64,000 nucleotides of DNA from Ifrita kowaldi. Its lineage: Eukaryota; Chordata; Aves; Passeriformes; Cinclosomatidae. Below the pieces are notes generated by a model. The model was not told where the DNA came from, did not search any database, and worked only from the letters and a program-made list of their open reading frames with translations. Shown piece by piece: positions 63,766 through 64,000 of this stretch. A program made the translations under genes and the position numbers. The DNA is taken from NCBI GenBank assembly GCA_013398055.1, contig VZRS01007674.1:944470-1008469 (forward strand), given 5' to 3'. How positions within the stretch are numbered: position 1 is the first letter of the stretch; each line of letters opens with the position of its first letter.

Positions 63766-63865
63766 GTAAGACATGTCCTCACTCATGCAAGTGATGTTAT
63801 GATATTTTTTTGTTAAGTTTATGTAAATTTTAAAACCCGTTTGATTGTATTTTTTGCTTACAAAG

Positions 63866-63911
63866 TCTTTCTGGAGATAGTTAGCCAGGCAAATGAAACA
63901 CCGATGAAAAC
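63866..63911 (+). other. Candidate 46-bp exon near the right edge
   Basis: The acceptor ATTTTTTGCTTACAAAG and donor AAAAC then GTGAGT bound 46 bases with a single open frame, FLEIVSQANETPMK, phase 1 to 2. Its end phase fits the next acceptor at 63985, giving T-F-S-A-S-K across the junction up to the window end. The protein is not recognised. Sequence beyond the window would decide. Confidence 0.25.
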
Positions 63912-63984
63912 GTGAGTACTAAAAGAAATGCAGTTTGTGCTATTAAAAATAATTTACATTGAATTCTTTTTTGCTTTCTACAAG

Positions 63985-64000
63985 CTTCTCTGCCTCTAAA
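63985..64000 (+). other. Candidate exon start, cut by the window end
   Basis: A strong pyrimidine-rich acceptor (CTTTTTTGCTTTCTACAAG) precedes the last 16 bases. In the phase left by the 63866-63911 candidate these read T-F-S-A-S-K with no stop. The rest of the exon lies outside the window. Confidence 0.22.

Overview
The window looks like single-copy, AT-rich DNA from a bird. Three CR1 LINE tails and one short endogenous-retrovirus LTR are visible. Very old MIR-like and L3/CR1-like remnants can also be made out. I see no L1 element and no Alu- or B1-type SINE, which argues against a mammal. The low repeat density fits a bird better than most non-avian reptiles. The LTR resembles families I associate with songbirds, but that is memory and not a search.

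No protein gene can be named. The longest open frames are 170 codons (59716-60228), 146 codons (19919-20359) and 137 codons (41907-42320). None has a domain I recognise, and all are short enough to arise by chance in 64 kb. No rRNA, tRNA, snRNA, CRISPR array or bacterial-type operon is visible. The best reading is a large intron or an intergenic stretch of a vertebrate chromosome, perhaps holding a few small exons of a long gene.

Layout. 1-2942: unique AT-rich DNA. 2943-3342: CR1 tail on plus. 6164-6270: CR1 tail on minus. 7291-7640: solo LTR with octamer, TATA box and poly(A) signal. 7641-27984: unique sequence with a T/G-rich block, a polypurine block and small tandem duplications. 27985-30488: an L3/CR1-like remnant, short tandem duplications and a MIR-like SINE. 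About 34098-34615: CpG-enriched segment. 37869-37931: long poly-A tract. 46601-50781: four plus-strand segments with good splice signals whose reading phases join, followed by AATAAA. 56820-56992: CR1 tail with a large internal deletion. 59435-59575: second CpG-rich patch. 63709-64000: three closely spaced strong acceptors at the right edge.

The candidate exons are the most testable content. They are weak individually, because splice-like decoys are common in AT-rich introns and several equally good ones lie on the minus strand. They are reported with low confidence. No interaction between genes can be claimed.
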